Assembly (NCBI RefSeq): GCF_042658925.1 | Contig: NZ_JBHSRF010000035.1 | Location: 1-64,000 of the forward strand | DNA from: Sphaerisporangium aureirubrum | Lineage (GTDB): Bacteria; Actinomycetota; Actinomycetes; Streptosporangiales; Streptosporangiaceae | DNA: 64,000 bases | Direction of reading: 5' to 3' | Shown: positions 16,004 through 24,658 of the stretch, piece by piece | Position numbering within the stretch: position 1 is the first letter of the stretch | How the letters are laid out: each line of letters begins with the position of its first letter | Made by a program: the position numbers and the translations under genes | Notes under the pieces: generated by a model | Told to the model about the DNA's origin: nothing | Seen by the model: the letters and a program-made list of their open reading frames with translations, nothing else | The model's database searches: none

Positions 16004-17185
16004 ATGCTCGCCGGGCTGCTCGAAGCCGGTCACGCCGCGGGACTGGAGCAGGTGCCGTCGCTGGCCGGCGAACACGCGGCCGAGGCCGGCATCCACGACG
16101 TGCGGGTGTACCTCGTCGACCTCCAGCAGGACGTGCTCCGCCTCCTGGCCGCGCCTGAGCTAGCCGGTGAGGGCGACCCCTTCGAACTGCGCATCGAGAC
16201 GACGTCGGCCGGGCGGGCCTTCCAGGAGGCACGCATACTGGCCCTGCCCGGTGCCGGCGGCCGGCCGCACCAGTGGTGGGTGCCTCTGCTCGACGGCACC
16301 GAACGGCTCGGCGTACTGCGCGTCACGGCCTGGGACGCCGCCGAGCCGGCCGAGGAGGAACTGCGGGCCCTGGCGTCGCTGGTGGGGCTCCTGCTGGTGA
16401 GCAAGCGTGCCCGCAGCGACGCCTATGCCCAGCTCGTGCGCACCCGGCCGATGCACGTGGCCGCGGAGATGCAGTGGAACCTCATGCCACCGCTGACCTT
16501 CGCCGACGAACATCTGGCGATCAGCGCGATGCTCGAACCGGCTTACGAGATCGGCGGAGACACCTTCGACTACGCCGTCACCGATCAGCACGCGAACCTC
16601 GCGATCTTCGACGCGATGGGCCATGACGCCTCCGCCGGGCTGACCGCCTCCCTGGCGATGGCCGCGTGCCGCAACAACCGCCGCCGGGGCGTCGACCTGA
16701 TCGAGACCAGCGAGGCGATCGAACGCGTCCTGATCGAGCAGTTCGGCCAGGCCACCCGCTTCGTCACCGCGATCCTGGCCGATCTCGACATCTCCACCGG
16801 CACGCTGAACTGGGTCAACCGCGGCCACCACCCCCCGGTGGTGATCCGGGGCGGCCGCTGGACCACTCCCCTGCGCTGCCCGCCCGCCCATCCGATGGGG
16901 CTCGACCTGGGCCTGCCCGTCACCTTGTGCCACGATCGGCTGGAGCCCGGCGACCGCGTGCTGTTCTACACCGACGGAATCACCGAGGCCCGCGACCCCA
17001 CGGGCCGCGAATTCGGCCTCGACCGTTTCGTCGACTTCGTCATCCGCCACACCGCCGACTGCCTACCGATCTCGGAGACCCTCCGCCGGCTGATCCACAA
17101 CATATTGGAGTACCACGGCGGCCACCTCCAGGACGACGCCACCGTCCTGCTCGCCGAATGGCACGGCCCCAGCCACGGGCCCTAG
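16004..17185 (+). CDS. SpoIIE/RsbU-type PP2C serine phosphatase with N-terminal GAF-like domain
   Basis: About 393 residues. The N-terminal half (VRVYLVDLQQDVLRLL; WWVPLLDGTERLGVLRVT) resembles a GAF sensor. The C-terminal half has PP2C metal-site motifs: EIGGDTFDY, FDAMGHDASAGL, NRGHHPPVVIRGG, FYTDGITEARD and DDATVLLAEW. Such phosphatases dephosphorylate anti-anti-sigma proteins and so activate alternative sigma factors. The start is uncertain: ATG 16004 is chosen because family members begin near MLAGLLEAG; an in-frame upstream start at 15929 exists. Its stop overlaps the stop of the convergent luciferase-like gene in a single CTAG. No sigma-regulator partner lies beside it. Confidence 0.83.
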   Translation: MLAGLLEAGHAAGLEQVPSLAGEHAAEAGIHDVRVYLVDLQQDVLRLLAAPELAGEGDPFELRIETTSAGRAFQEARILALPGAGGRPHQWWVPLLDGTERLGVLRVTAWDAAEPAEEELRALASLVGLLLVSKRARSDAYAQLVRTRPMHVAAEMQWNLMPPLTFADEHLAISAMLEPAYEIGGDTFDYAVTDQHANLAIFDAMGHDASAGLTASLAMAACRNNRRRGVDLIETSEAIERVLIEQFGQATRFVTAILADLDISTGTLNWVNRGHHPPVVIRGGRWTTPLRCPPAHPMGLDLGLPVTLCHDRLEPGDRVLFYTDGITEARDPTGREFGLDRFVDFVIRHTADCLPISETLRRLIHNILEYHGGHLQDDATVLLAEWHGPSHGP

Positions 17186-18138
17186 CGCAGCACAGGCAGC
17201 ACCTTGGCGCCGAAGGTGTCGATGAACGGCAGCAGATCCTGGCCCACGTGGTGCAGGTAGATGCGGTCGAAGCCCAGAGCCGCGTAGCCGCGTAGCCAGT
17301 CGATGTGCCGGTCGAGGTCCGCCGAGACGTTCACCACACCGCGCACCTGCTCCATGGTCACGTGCTCGGAGACCACGTCGAAGTGCTCCACCAGCTCCAG
17401 GTCCCAGCAGATCGGCGGCCCGAAGACGTTGCTGCGCCACTGGTCGTGCGCGATCGCCTCCGCCTCGGCCTCCGTCGGCGCCCAGCTCAGGTGAACCTGC
17501 AGGCAGACCGGCCCGCGTCCCCCCGCGTCGCGGTACGCCGCGATCATCTGACGCAGGTGGTCCTCGGGCGCGTTGACCGTGATCAGGCCGTCCGCCCACT
17601 CCGCGCACCGGCCCGCCGTACCGGTGCTGACCGCCGCGCCGATCAACGGCGGCGGCGTCTCCGGCCGCGTCCACAGCCGGGCACGGTCCACCGTCACCAG
17701 CCCGTCACGGGTCACGTCCTTCCCGTCGAGCAGATCCCGGATGACGTCCACACACTCACGCAGCCGAGCGTCGCGAACCTCCTTACGCGGCCACGCCCCA
17801 CCGGTGACGTGCTCGTTGCTGTACTCCCCACTACCGAGCGCGGCCCAGAACCGCCCCGGAAACATAGCCCCCAGGGTCCCGATCGCCTGCGCGATGATCG
17901 CCGGGTGATACCGCTGCCCCGGCGCGTTCACCACCCCAAACGTGAGCCCGGTCGCCTGCAACGCAGCCCCAAGCCACGCCCACGCGAAAGCCGACTCCCC
18001 CTGCCGCTCACTCCACGGCGAGAAGTGATCCGAACACATCGCAGTGCCGAACCCGGCCCGCTCCGCGGCAATCATCGCCCCGAGAAGCTCAGCCGGCGGG
18101 ATCTGCTCGTGAGACGCATGAATTCCATACTCCGTCAT
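17182..18138 (-). CDS. Luciferase-like flavin oxidoreductase (TIGR03885-like)
   Basis: 318 residues of the bacterial-luciferase TIM-barrel superfamily. It opens with YGIHASHEQIPPAELL and AMCSDHFSPWSERQGES, the pattern of the clade described as probable non-F420 flavinoid oxidoreductases (TIGR03885). Other markers are GVVNAPGQRYHPAIIAQAIG and FWAALGSGEYSNEHVTG. Start ATG 18138; a longer in-frame start at 18207 adds Cys/Arg-rich residues unlike the family. Cofactor (FMN or F420) and substrate unknown. Confidence 0.85.
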   Translation of the reverse strand: MTEYGIHASHEQIPPAELLGAMIAAERAGFGTAMCSDHFSPWSERQGESAFAWAWLGAALQATGLTFGVVNAPGQRYHPAIIAQAIGTLGAMFPGRFWAALGSGEYSNEHVTGGAWPRKEVRDARLRECVDVIRDLLDGKDVTRDGLVTVDRARLWTRPETPPPLIGAAVSTGTAGRCAEWADGLITVNAPEDHLRQMIAAYRDAGGRGPVCLQVHLSWAPTEAEAEAIAHDQWRSNVFGPPICWDLELVEHFDVVSEHVTMEQVRGVVNVSADLDRHIDWLRGYAALGFDRIYLHHVGQDLLPFIDTFGAKVLPVLR

Positions 18139-18234
18139 GCACGCCGCGACTACCCCACACAACCACGACCAACCCCGACAGTGCCGACGACACCGTTGCG
18201 ACGGCACGCTGTTCCAGGGTCACACAGCAGGTTT

Positions 18235-19053
18235 TCAGTCGAGGTCGGTGATGAATTCGGTGAGGATCTCGGCGAACTCCTGCGGGGCTTCCAGCTGGGG
18301 GGAGTGGCCGACTGCCGGGAGCACTTGTACGGCGTGGCGCCACAGGGTGGGGATGGTGAGGGTGCGTAGGTAGTCGAGGCTGACCAGTTGTTCGGCCTCG
18401 CCGTGGAGTACTGCGATCGGCTGGGGCAGGTGTGCCACGATGTCGATCTCGTCGGCGAAGTTTCCGGCGCCGATGCTGGCCAGCAGGGCGGCGCGGGCCG
18501 TGCCGTCGGTGGCGAGGATGTCGGTGACGAGTTCGTCGAGTGGGAGGGATGATCCTGGGGCGAGCTGGCTTTTGGCGAAGGACAGGGCCGACTCGGTGTC
18601 GATCTCGGCGGTGAACGTGACGTTCAGCGCCGGGTTCGGTAGGAACGCCTGGCCGAGTTGTTCCGCGCTGGCGACAGGTGGGGTGCCGAAGACGACGAAT
18701 CCCGGGGTCTCGGGCAGGTTCGGGGCGGCTTCGAGGGCGATGTGCCCGCCCAGGCTCCAGCCGACTATCACCGCGTCATCGGCGCCCAGCTCTTTGATGA
18801 AGCCGGTGAGGATCGCCGCGTAGCCCGGCAAGGAGTAGACGTCGTCCCGCGCCGCGACGCTCGACCGCCCGTGCCCGGGCAGGTCAAGGGCCAGGCATCG
18901 GAACCGCTCCCCGAAGGCGCCTGTCAGCAACGCGTCCCAGGTCCGAGAGGACGCGGAATTGCCATGAACGAAGACGACAGACCGCCCGGCACCCCCGGAC
19001 GCCACATAGGCGATGTCCTGCTCAGCGACTCTGACAACATCGTGCCCGCTCAT
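18235..19053 (-). CDS. Alpha/beta-fold hydrolase
   Basis: 272 residues: oxyanion HGNSASSR near 30-37, nucleophile elbow GWSLGG with Ser100, and C-terminal VGHSPQLEAP with the catalytic His. The usual acid position reads HGEAEQLV, so Glu may replace Asp. Start ATG 19053 with GGGAGG six bases upstream. Probably an esterase or lactonase; the substrate cannot be inferred from the neighbours. Confidence 0.83.
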   Translation of the reverse strand: MSGHDVVRVAEQDIAYVASGGAGRSVVFVHGNSASSRTWDALLTGAFGERFRCLALDLPGHGRSSVAARDDVYSLPGYAAILTGFIKELGADDAVIVGWSLGGHIALEAAPNLPETPGFVVFGTPPVASAEQLGQAFLPNPALNVTFTAEIDTESALSFAKSQLAPGSSLPLDELVTDILATDGTARAALLASIGAGNFADEIDIVAHLPQPIAVLHGEAEQLVSLDYLRTLTIPTLWRHAVQVLPAVGHSPQLEAPQEFAEILTEFITDLD

Positions 19054-19161
19054 CGCCAGCCTCCCGTACTCGGAATACCAGGCAGCAGTCTGTCATCCGA
19101 CATCACGACATGGAACAACTGCAGTGTGACAGCGCGACCACGATGACTGCTTCTGGATCCA

Positions 19162-22100
19162 TCAGTCGGGGAGATCAAGGTCGGAAAGGCGGGTGGGGCA
19201 GGTTGCTTGTTGTAGGAGTGGGTGGGTTTGGAGGATTTGGCGGGCTTGGGTGCGGGCTAGGTTCCAGCCGTTCCAGGAGTCGGGGGCGTTCAGGTTGTTC
19301 GCTGCTATCACGTCTCGGAGGACGCAGGTGCGGGTTGGTTCGGGGAGACGGTTCAGGGCGGGGACCGCTTCGGATCCCAGGGAGCCGAGGTAGTCGTGGT
19401 CCAGGCGGTCTACGCCGCGGACGGCCATCTGGGTTTCGGCTACCCGGGCGTCGGGGTTCCAGACGGCGAAAGCGAAGACGGTCAGGCCGGTGAGGAGGAC
19501 CAGGGAGCGGAAGAACCAGTTCGCGTGGCCGATCATCAGGCGTGCGGCGCCTGCGGTCAGGACCAGGACGAAGACCGCGGCCAGCCACCAGATCGATACC
19601 TCTACGGTGGCGCGCAGGCGGGACAGGCCGTAGGCGTCGGTGTAGAGGGCCAGGCGGTGGAGTGCTGAGGCGAGGATGACCAGGGTGAAGGCGCAGAGGA
19701 GACCTAGGAGGGCGGCCGGGAGCCAGCGGTCGGCGGGGCGGGTGGGGCGTAGCAGGGCCGCTGTGGCCGTGACGATTCCCAGGACGAAGACGCTTACCGT
19801 GACCAGTTCGAAGAAGCCCGATCTGGCGTACTCGGCGTAGGTCAGGCCGGCCGTGGAGAGGACACGGCGGCTGCCGCCGAACAGCACGGTGATCTGTACG
19901 GCCACGAACGACGCGAAAAGGAGGTTCAGGGCCACCAGGGGGATCACCCATACGCCGCGGTCGATGCGGACCCGGAGGTCGGGGCTGGCCGGTTCGGCGA
20001 CGGGGCGGAGCGCCACCAGGACGCCCGCGGCGGCCAGGGCGGCGAACACCAGGAAGAGGAAGATACGGAAGGGCAGGTTGTCCGCCCAGCCCGGCGTCTG
20101 CAGCAGGTCGCTCACGAACGACGAGAACACGGCGTCGGCCGAGCTGAACAGCAGGCCGAAGACGCTCAGGAAGATCACCGTGATGCCGGTGCCGGCGAGC
20201 ACCGGAAGCACCTTGCCGCTCCTCCCCAGGCGCTTCAGCGGGATGGAGAGGAACCAGGGCAGCAGGAGCGTGGACACAGCGACGGAGGCTCCGCCCGTGA
20301 TCACCCCCAGCCAGCCTCTCCCCGCGCCGGACACGGCCAGCGCCCCGATCGCGAACGCCAGCAGCAGCGCGGGAGCTACCAGCCAGTCTGCGTCCCGGAA
20401 GATCGTCACCGACACCAGGGCGTACGCCAGGAGGCCGGCACCCACCGTCCAGAGGTTGAGCCGGCCGCGTCGCACCGGGAGCATCGCGGGGAAGACCGCC
20501 GCTCCCATCGCGACCGCGGTCAGTACCAGACCCAGCCCTGTCGAGGGGTCCGGCACGGCCACGGCGGCGACGAGACCCACGAACGCCGCGGCCGGCAGGA
20601 GCCAGCGAGGCACGCCGGGCAGATCGGGACGGGGGAACAGGGGCGGTGGCACGTACACAGGCGGGGACGCGGAGTGGGCACCGGTGTGGAGCACCGGGGC
20701 GGCACCGGTCGCCACCGCGCCGGCCGGATGGCTCACGGCTGGATGGCTCACGGTCGGCTGACTCCCCGCTGGACCTCCAACCGGACTCCCCGCCGGACTA
20801 CCAACCGGGCTTCCAACCGGAGGACTCCCTACCGGACTCCCGGCCGGAGCACTCCCAGCCGCAGCACTCCCTGCCGGACTCCCGGCCGGAGCACTCCCGG
20901 CCGGAGCGGTGGCTACCGGTGTGCTGGGGGTCGGCTCGTTCTGCGGTGGATCGGCGGCGGCCGAGTCGTCCTGTTCCGCCATGGGTCCTTTCATTGCGAC
21001 TCCTGTCGTCGTATCCGGTCCTGGGGCCGGGGCCGAGACGGGTGGGCTCGTCGGGGCGGGCAGGGATGCGGTCTCTTCCGGCACGCTTGCCTCCCTCGGT
21101 GCGCTTGGCTCCGCGGTGCCGGAGTCGTGCGGCGCCATGTCCGGCCCGGAGCTCGCACGCATCTCGCCGGCGGCCGGCGGGGGGTTCAGGAGCGGGCTGT
21201 CCACGGGGGACCCCACCTCGTCGTCGTCGGCCGGAGCGGGGGGGAGGACGGTTCCCGCGATCGCGGCGGGCAGGGCGACGACCATCCGGCATCCCGGCGC
21301 GCCGGCGGCCCCCGCCGGCGTCGGTGCGTCGGTGACGTAGACGGAGCCGTCGTGGAGTTCCACGATCTCCTTGGCGATGGCGAGCCCGAGGCCGGCGCCT
21401 CCCGCGTCGGTCGCGCGGCCGGCGTCCAGGCGGGAGAAGCGCTCGAAGACCCGGGTCCGTTCGCCCACCGGAATGCCGGGGCCCTGATCGATCACGCTGA
21501 TCTCAAGGGTCGGCCCCTTCAGCTGGGACTCCAGCCGGACCGTCCCCCGGGGAAGGCTGTGCCGTACGGCGTTGTCCAGCAGGTTGGCCAGGACCTGCGC
21601 GAGCAGGGCGGGATCGGCGGAGACGAACGTCTCGGAGACCTCGCTGACCACCGTGACGTCGTCCCGGCCGAGTGCGGCCTCGGACGCGGCCTGGCGGCAC
21701 AGGGACGCGAGATCCAGCACCTCGGGCTCGATCAGCCGGACCCCGGAGTCGAGCCGGGACAGGTCGAGGAGCTGGGCGGTCAGGCGGCCGAGCCGCTGGG
21801 TCTGGGCGAGGGCGGTGCCCAAGGTGTCGAGGTCGGGCGGGGAGACGCCGTCCACGACGTTCTCCAGCACGGCCTGGAGGCCGGCGATCGGCGTCCTCAG
21901 CTCGTGGCTGACGTTCGCCACCAGGTCGCGGCGCTGCCTGTCCACCTCGCCGAGGTCGGCGGCCATCGCGTTGAACGCCCGGGCGAGCTCGCCCACCTCG
22001 TCCCTCGACGTGGCCGAGACGCGCAGGCCGTACCGGCCCTTGGCGATCGTCTGGGCGGCCGCGGCCATCTCGCGCAGTGGACGGGTCATGCCCATGGCGA

Positions 22101-22269
22101 GGAGCTGCACCATGATCAGCGCGAGCACGGCCGCGACGGCGATCCTGGCGTCGCGTGACCAGCCCGCGTTGATGCCGACCTCGTTCACGACGAACGCCGT
22201 CACCACGGCGAGCATGATCACGATGGCCAGCTTGACCTTGATCCGTCCGAGGAAGTCGAGCGGTCTCAT
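19162..22269 (-). CDS. Sensor histidine kinase fused to a DUF4173/DUF4153-like multi-pass membrane domain
   Basis: 1035 residues. Two helices (about 13-34 and 42-60) with almost no outside loop; HAMP about 60-112; HisKA with phospho-accepting His122 (SHELRTP); HATPase with NLLDNA at 229-234, DQGPG at 261-265 and GAGLGLAI at 291-298. Residues 340-550 are a Pro/Ser/Ala/Gly linker with tandem GSPVGSP-type repeats. Residues about 555-965 hold at least ten hydrophobic helices with LFSSADAVF, TYAEYARSGFFEL and YTDAYGLSRLR, matching DUF4173/DUF4153. A soluble tail follows. It is downstream of an OmpR-type regulator (29 bp gap; AAGGAGG before ATG). Inferred: the membrane domain supplies the sensing or transport input the kinase lacks. 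Confidence 0.87.
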   Translation of the reverse strand: MRPLDFLGRIKVKLAIVIMLAVVTAFVVNEVGINAGWSRDARIAVAAVLALIMVQLLAMGMTRPLREMAAAAQTIAKGRYGLRVSATSRDEVGELARAFNAMAADLGEVDRQRRDLVANVSHELRTPIAGLQAVLENVVDGVSPPDLDTLGTALAQTQRLGRLTAQLLDLSRLDSGVRLIEPEVLDLASLCRQAASEAALGRDDVTVVSEVSETFVSADPALLAQVLANLLDNAVRHSLPRGTVRLESQLKGPTLEISVIDQGPGIPVGERTRVFERFSRLDAGRATDAGGAGLGLAIAKEIVELHDGSVYVTDAPTPAGAAGAPGCRMVVALPAAIAGTVLPPAPADDDEVGSPVDSPLLNPPPAAGEMRASSGPDMAPHDSGTAEPSAPREASVPEETASLPAPTSPPVSAPAPGPDTTTGVAMKGPMAEQDDSAAADPPQNEPTPSTPVATAPAGSAPAGSPAGSAAAGSAPAGSPVGSPPVGSPVGSPAGSPVGGPAGSQPTVSHPAVSHPAGAVATGAAPVLHTGAHSASPPVYVPPPLFPRPDLPGVPRWLLPAAAFVGLVAAVAVPDPSTGLGLVLTAVAMGAAVFPAMLPVRRGRLNLWTVGAGLLAYALVSVTIFRDADWLVAPALLLAFAIGALAVSGAGRGWLGVITGGASVAVSTLLLPWFLSIPLKRLGRSGKVLPVLAGTGITVIFLSVFGLLFSSADAVFSSFVSDLLQTPGWADNLPFRIFLFLVFAALAAAGVLVALRPVAEPASPDLRVRIDRGVWVIPLVALNLLFASFVAVQITVLFGGSRRVLSTAGLTYAEYARSGFFELVTVSVFVLGIVTATAALLRPTRPADRWLPAALLGLLCAFTLVILASALHRLALYTDAYGLSRLRATVEVSIWWLAAVFVLVLTAGAARLMIGHANWFFRSLVLLTGLTVFAFAVWNPDARVAETQMAVRGVDRLDHDYLGSLGSEAVPALNRLPEPTRTCVLRDVIAANNLNAPDSWNGWNLARTQARQILQTHPLLQQATCPTRLSDLDLPD
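20761..20904 (-). repeat. Tandem repeat encoding the GSPAGSPVGS linker
   Basis: Imperfect 12-15 bp units (plus-strand core CCGGACTCCC, CCGGAGCACTCCC) repeat within the kinase linker at residues about 456-503. Such in-frame repeats change copy number easily and would alter linker length without breaking the frame. Confidence 0.7.
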
Positions 22270-22298
22270 CTAGCGTGCCTCCTTCCGGGCGGCGGCGA

Positions 22299-22988
22299 TC
22301 ACGAACGGACCAGCGCGTATCCGACTCCGTGCACCGTTCTGACCACATCGGGGCCGAGCTTGCGGCGCAGCGCGCGGACATGGCTGTCGACCGTCCTGGT
22401 CGCGGCGGCCTCCGAGAAGCCCCAGACGTCCGACAGCAGTTGCTCGCGCTCGAACACCTGGCCCGGCCGCTCGGCGAGCGTGCGGAGCAGGTCGAACTCG
22501 GTTCTGGTCAGCTGCGCCTCGATTCCCCGCACGAACACCCGCCGCTCCGCCGTGTCGATCTCGACGTCGCCCACACGGATCACCGTGTCCTCGTGCGCCA
22601 GCTGGCTGGCCCGCTCCACCCGCCGCAGCAGCGCGTGGATCCGGGCGACCAGTTCCCGCATGCTGAACGGCTTGATGATGTAGTCGTCCGCTCCCACGCC
22701 CAGGCCGACCAGCACGTCGGTCTCCTCGCCGAGCGCGGTCAGCATGAGCACGGGGACGGGACGGGCCGCCTGCATGCGCCGGCAGACCTCCAGCCCGTCC
22801 AGGCCGGGGAGCAGCCGGTCGAGGACCACGACGTCCGGCTCGGCCTTGGCGTACGCGGCTAATGCCTTCTCGCCGTCGCCGGCGACCCGCACGTCGAATC
22901 CTTCGGCGACCAGCCTGAGCTGGACTGCCTTCGCGATCGTCTGGTCGTCCTCGACGAGGAGGACGCGCCGCTGCTGGGGGGTGCCCAT
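22299..22988 (-). CDS. OmpR/PhoB-family response regulator
   Basis: 229 residues. The receiver domain (8-120) has acidic pocket EDD at 13-15, phospho-accepting Asp57 (VVLDRLLPG), and Lys106 (IIKPFS). The winged-helix effector (about 135-228) has LTRTEFDLLRTLAERPGQV and VDSHVRALRRKLG and ends GVGYALVRS. Transcribed before, and probably with, the DUF4173-linked kinase, its cognate partner. Targets unknown. Confidence 0.93.
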   Translation of the reverse strand: MGTPQQRRVLLVEDDQTIAKAVQLRLVAEGFDVRVAGDGEKALAAYAKAEPDVVVLDRLLPGLDGLEVCRRMQAARPVPVLMLTALGEETDVLVGLGVGADDYIIKPFSMRELVARIHALLRRVERASQLAHEDTVIRVGDVEIDTAERRVFVRGIEAQLTRTEFDLLRTLAERPGQVFEREQLLSDVWGFSEAAATRTVDSHVRALRRKLGPDVVRTVHGVGYALVRS

Positions 22989-23090
22989 GGACGGAAGCGT
23001 AGGGCCCGGCCGTGCAGACGAACGGTACCGCTATGTGCAGATCTGGTGCATCGATGCGCGCGACGGCGACCAGGGCGGGCGGCCCGCGGC

Positions 23091-23972
23091 TCAGCGCGCG
23101 GGGCCGACCAGTGCCTGCACCACCGCTATGCCGACCCGAGAGCGGGTGGTCCGCCAGACGTGCCGGTACTCGTACGGCCAGGCGTAGACGGGGCACTGTT
23201 CGCTGGTGAGGGTGGACACCCGGGGCTCGTCGAGGTCGGTGGCGGCGTGGTGGTACAGCAGGCCGATGCGCGGGACGATGATGCCGTAGTCGAAGACGCG
23301 GCCGAGGGGGTTCTCCTCGGCGAGGACCGTCTCGATCGGCACGTCCTCCAGGGGGTATTTGTCGGGGAGGACGTTCTGGAGGGAGAGGAAGAGGTCGGCG
23401 CCCCGGCGGCGGGGATCGCCCAGGAGTGCGCCAAGGACGGCGAGCCGTCCTAATGCCAGTTTGGGGCGGATGAGCAGGCTGTGCGCGTAGAGGACGCGCA
23501 GTAGTGCGACGTCCATGAAGAAGCGTTCCAGCGGGGTCTCGAGCTGGACGAGTTCGCGGTGGTTCAGGTACCCGGCCACGATGCTGGCGTTGTGCGCGCG
23601 GTACCAGGCTTCGGGGGCCGGCCGTCGCAGGAACGCCGTCCAGTGCCGTACGGCGGTGGAGCTGGGCTCGCCGGGCGCGCCGTTGAACAGCAGGTCCGCT
23701 TCGGCGGCGTCGCGGAGCAGGGATTCGTTGACGGCACGCCACCATGGACTGCCGGGGGCCGGGGCGGTGGGGGGTGCCAGCAGGCCTCGCTGGAGCTGCC
23801 AGCGCATGAAGGCCACCTCGGCGCGCCGGTAGGAGCGGATGGTCCGCCCGGCGATGCGCTGGTCGTAGAACCTCGCCGCGAGGCGGAGGCGGCGGGCGGG
23901 GTCGTCGCGTACCTCGGCGACCATCTCATCCGCGCGGCGGGCGGCGCTCGCCGACGCCCCTCGGCTCGACAT
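23091..23972 (-). CDS. Conserved hypothetical protein, soluble, 293 residues
   Basis: Codon use is typical of the genome and the frame is well bounded. The sequence has no signal or membrane helix and is rich in Arg/Leu helices. Notable segments are RLAARFYDQRIAGRTIRSYRRAEVAF near 28-53, PWWRAVNESLLRDAAEA near 76-92, and PVYAWPYEYRHVWRT near the C-terminus. I recall similar uncharacterised actinomycete proteins but cannot name a domain. It lies downstream of nothing obviously related: the kinase operon precedes it and an oxidoreductase follows. No function is proposed. Confidence 0.65.
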   Translation of the reverse strand: MSSRGASASAARRADEMVAEVRDDPARRLRLAARFYDQRIAGRTIRSYRRAEVAFMRWQLQRGLLAPPTAPAPGSPWWRAVNESLLRDAAEADLLFNGAPGEPSSTAVRHWTAFLRRPAPEAWYRAHNASIVAGYLNHRELVQLETPLERFFMDVALLRVLYAHSLLIRPKLALGRLAVLGALLGDPRRRGADLFLSLQNVLPDKYPLEDVPIETVLAEENPLGRVFDYGIIVPRIGLLYHHAATDLDEPRVSTLTSEQCPVYAWPYEYRHVWRTTRSRVGIAVVQALVGPAR

Positions 23973-24015
23973 GCGAGGAGAATACCGAAGGCCGCCCCGC
24001 GCGCGAACGGTGCTC

Positions 24016-24525
24016 TCAGTGCTTGGCGGCGTCCACGGCGTCGCGGACGGTGGCGACGCCGGCGGGGGTGCCCGGGGACTCCCAGAAGTTCTCGGTGTCG
24101 GTGGGGCGGGCGAGGTTCTGCAGGTGGACGAAGTAGATGTTGTTGAAGGCCTTGACGACCCTGGACGTGGGCAGGTGCCGCTGGAGCAGGCCGCTGGACG
24201 TGGCCGAGTCGTCGTCCAGCTCGGGGAACCTCCCGTCCCGGTCGGGGTAGTAGTTGTTGGTGTCGATGACCGGCTTGCCGGCGAGCGGCTCCACGGGGAC
24301 GTCGCGGTAGGCGCGCAGCGGGACGCTGACGACCACCAGGTCGCCCGCCGCGCCGGCCTCGGCGGCCGTCGCGGCGCGGGCCTTCGGGCCGAGCTCGGCG
24401 ACCAGGTCCTTCAATGTCTCCGGGCCGCGCGAGTTGCTCAGTACCACGTCGTAGCCTGCGGCGATGGACAGCCGGGCGACGGTGCCGCCGATGTTCCCGC
24501 TGCCGATGAGAGCGATTGTCGTCAT
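24016..24525 (-). CDS. NADP-binding oxidoreductase, F420-dependent NADP reductase family, with a divergent short C-terminus
   Basis: 169 residues. The N-terminal Rossmann motif GSGNIGGTVARL at 7-18, SNSRGPETL near 33-41, and later VIDTNNYYPDRDG and VKAFNNIYFVHLQNLARP match NpdG-like enzymes (PF03807), which move hydride between NADP and F420 or a related substrate. Family members usually run about 200-220 residues and continue with a GDD..AK helix and a WR..TP segment. Here those are replaced by about 28 unrelated residues ending DAVDAAKH, and no other frame restores them. The start is ATG 24525. Either a deletion removed the end, or this is a short variant. Confidence 0.75.
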   Translation of the reverse strand: MTTIALIGSGNIGGTVARLSIAAGYDVVLSNSRGPETLKDLVAELGPKARAATAAEAGAAGDLVVVSVPLRAYRDVPVEPLAGKPVIDTNNYYPDRDGRFPELDDDSATSSGLLQRHLPTSRVVKAFNNIYFVHLQNLARPTDTENFWESPGTPAGVATVRDAVDAAKH

Positions 24526-24658
24526 GAGGGGGGTAACCGGCGCTACCGGCCCGGCATGTCGCACCAGGGACGGGGGTCACGTCGCGGACGGCCGCCGCGG
24601 GCCTCTGTGGACCCCCGGCGGGCCGCCTGCCCGGCGGGGGTCCGGCGCTGGGGAGCCG

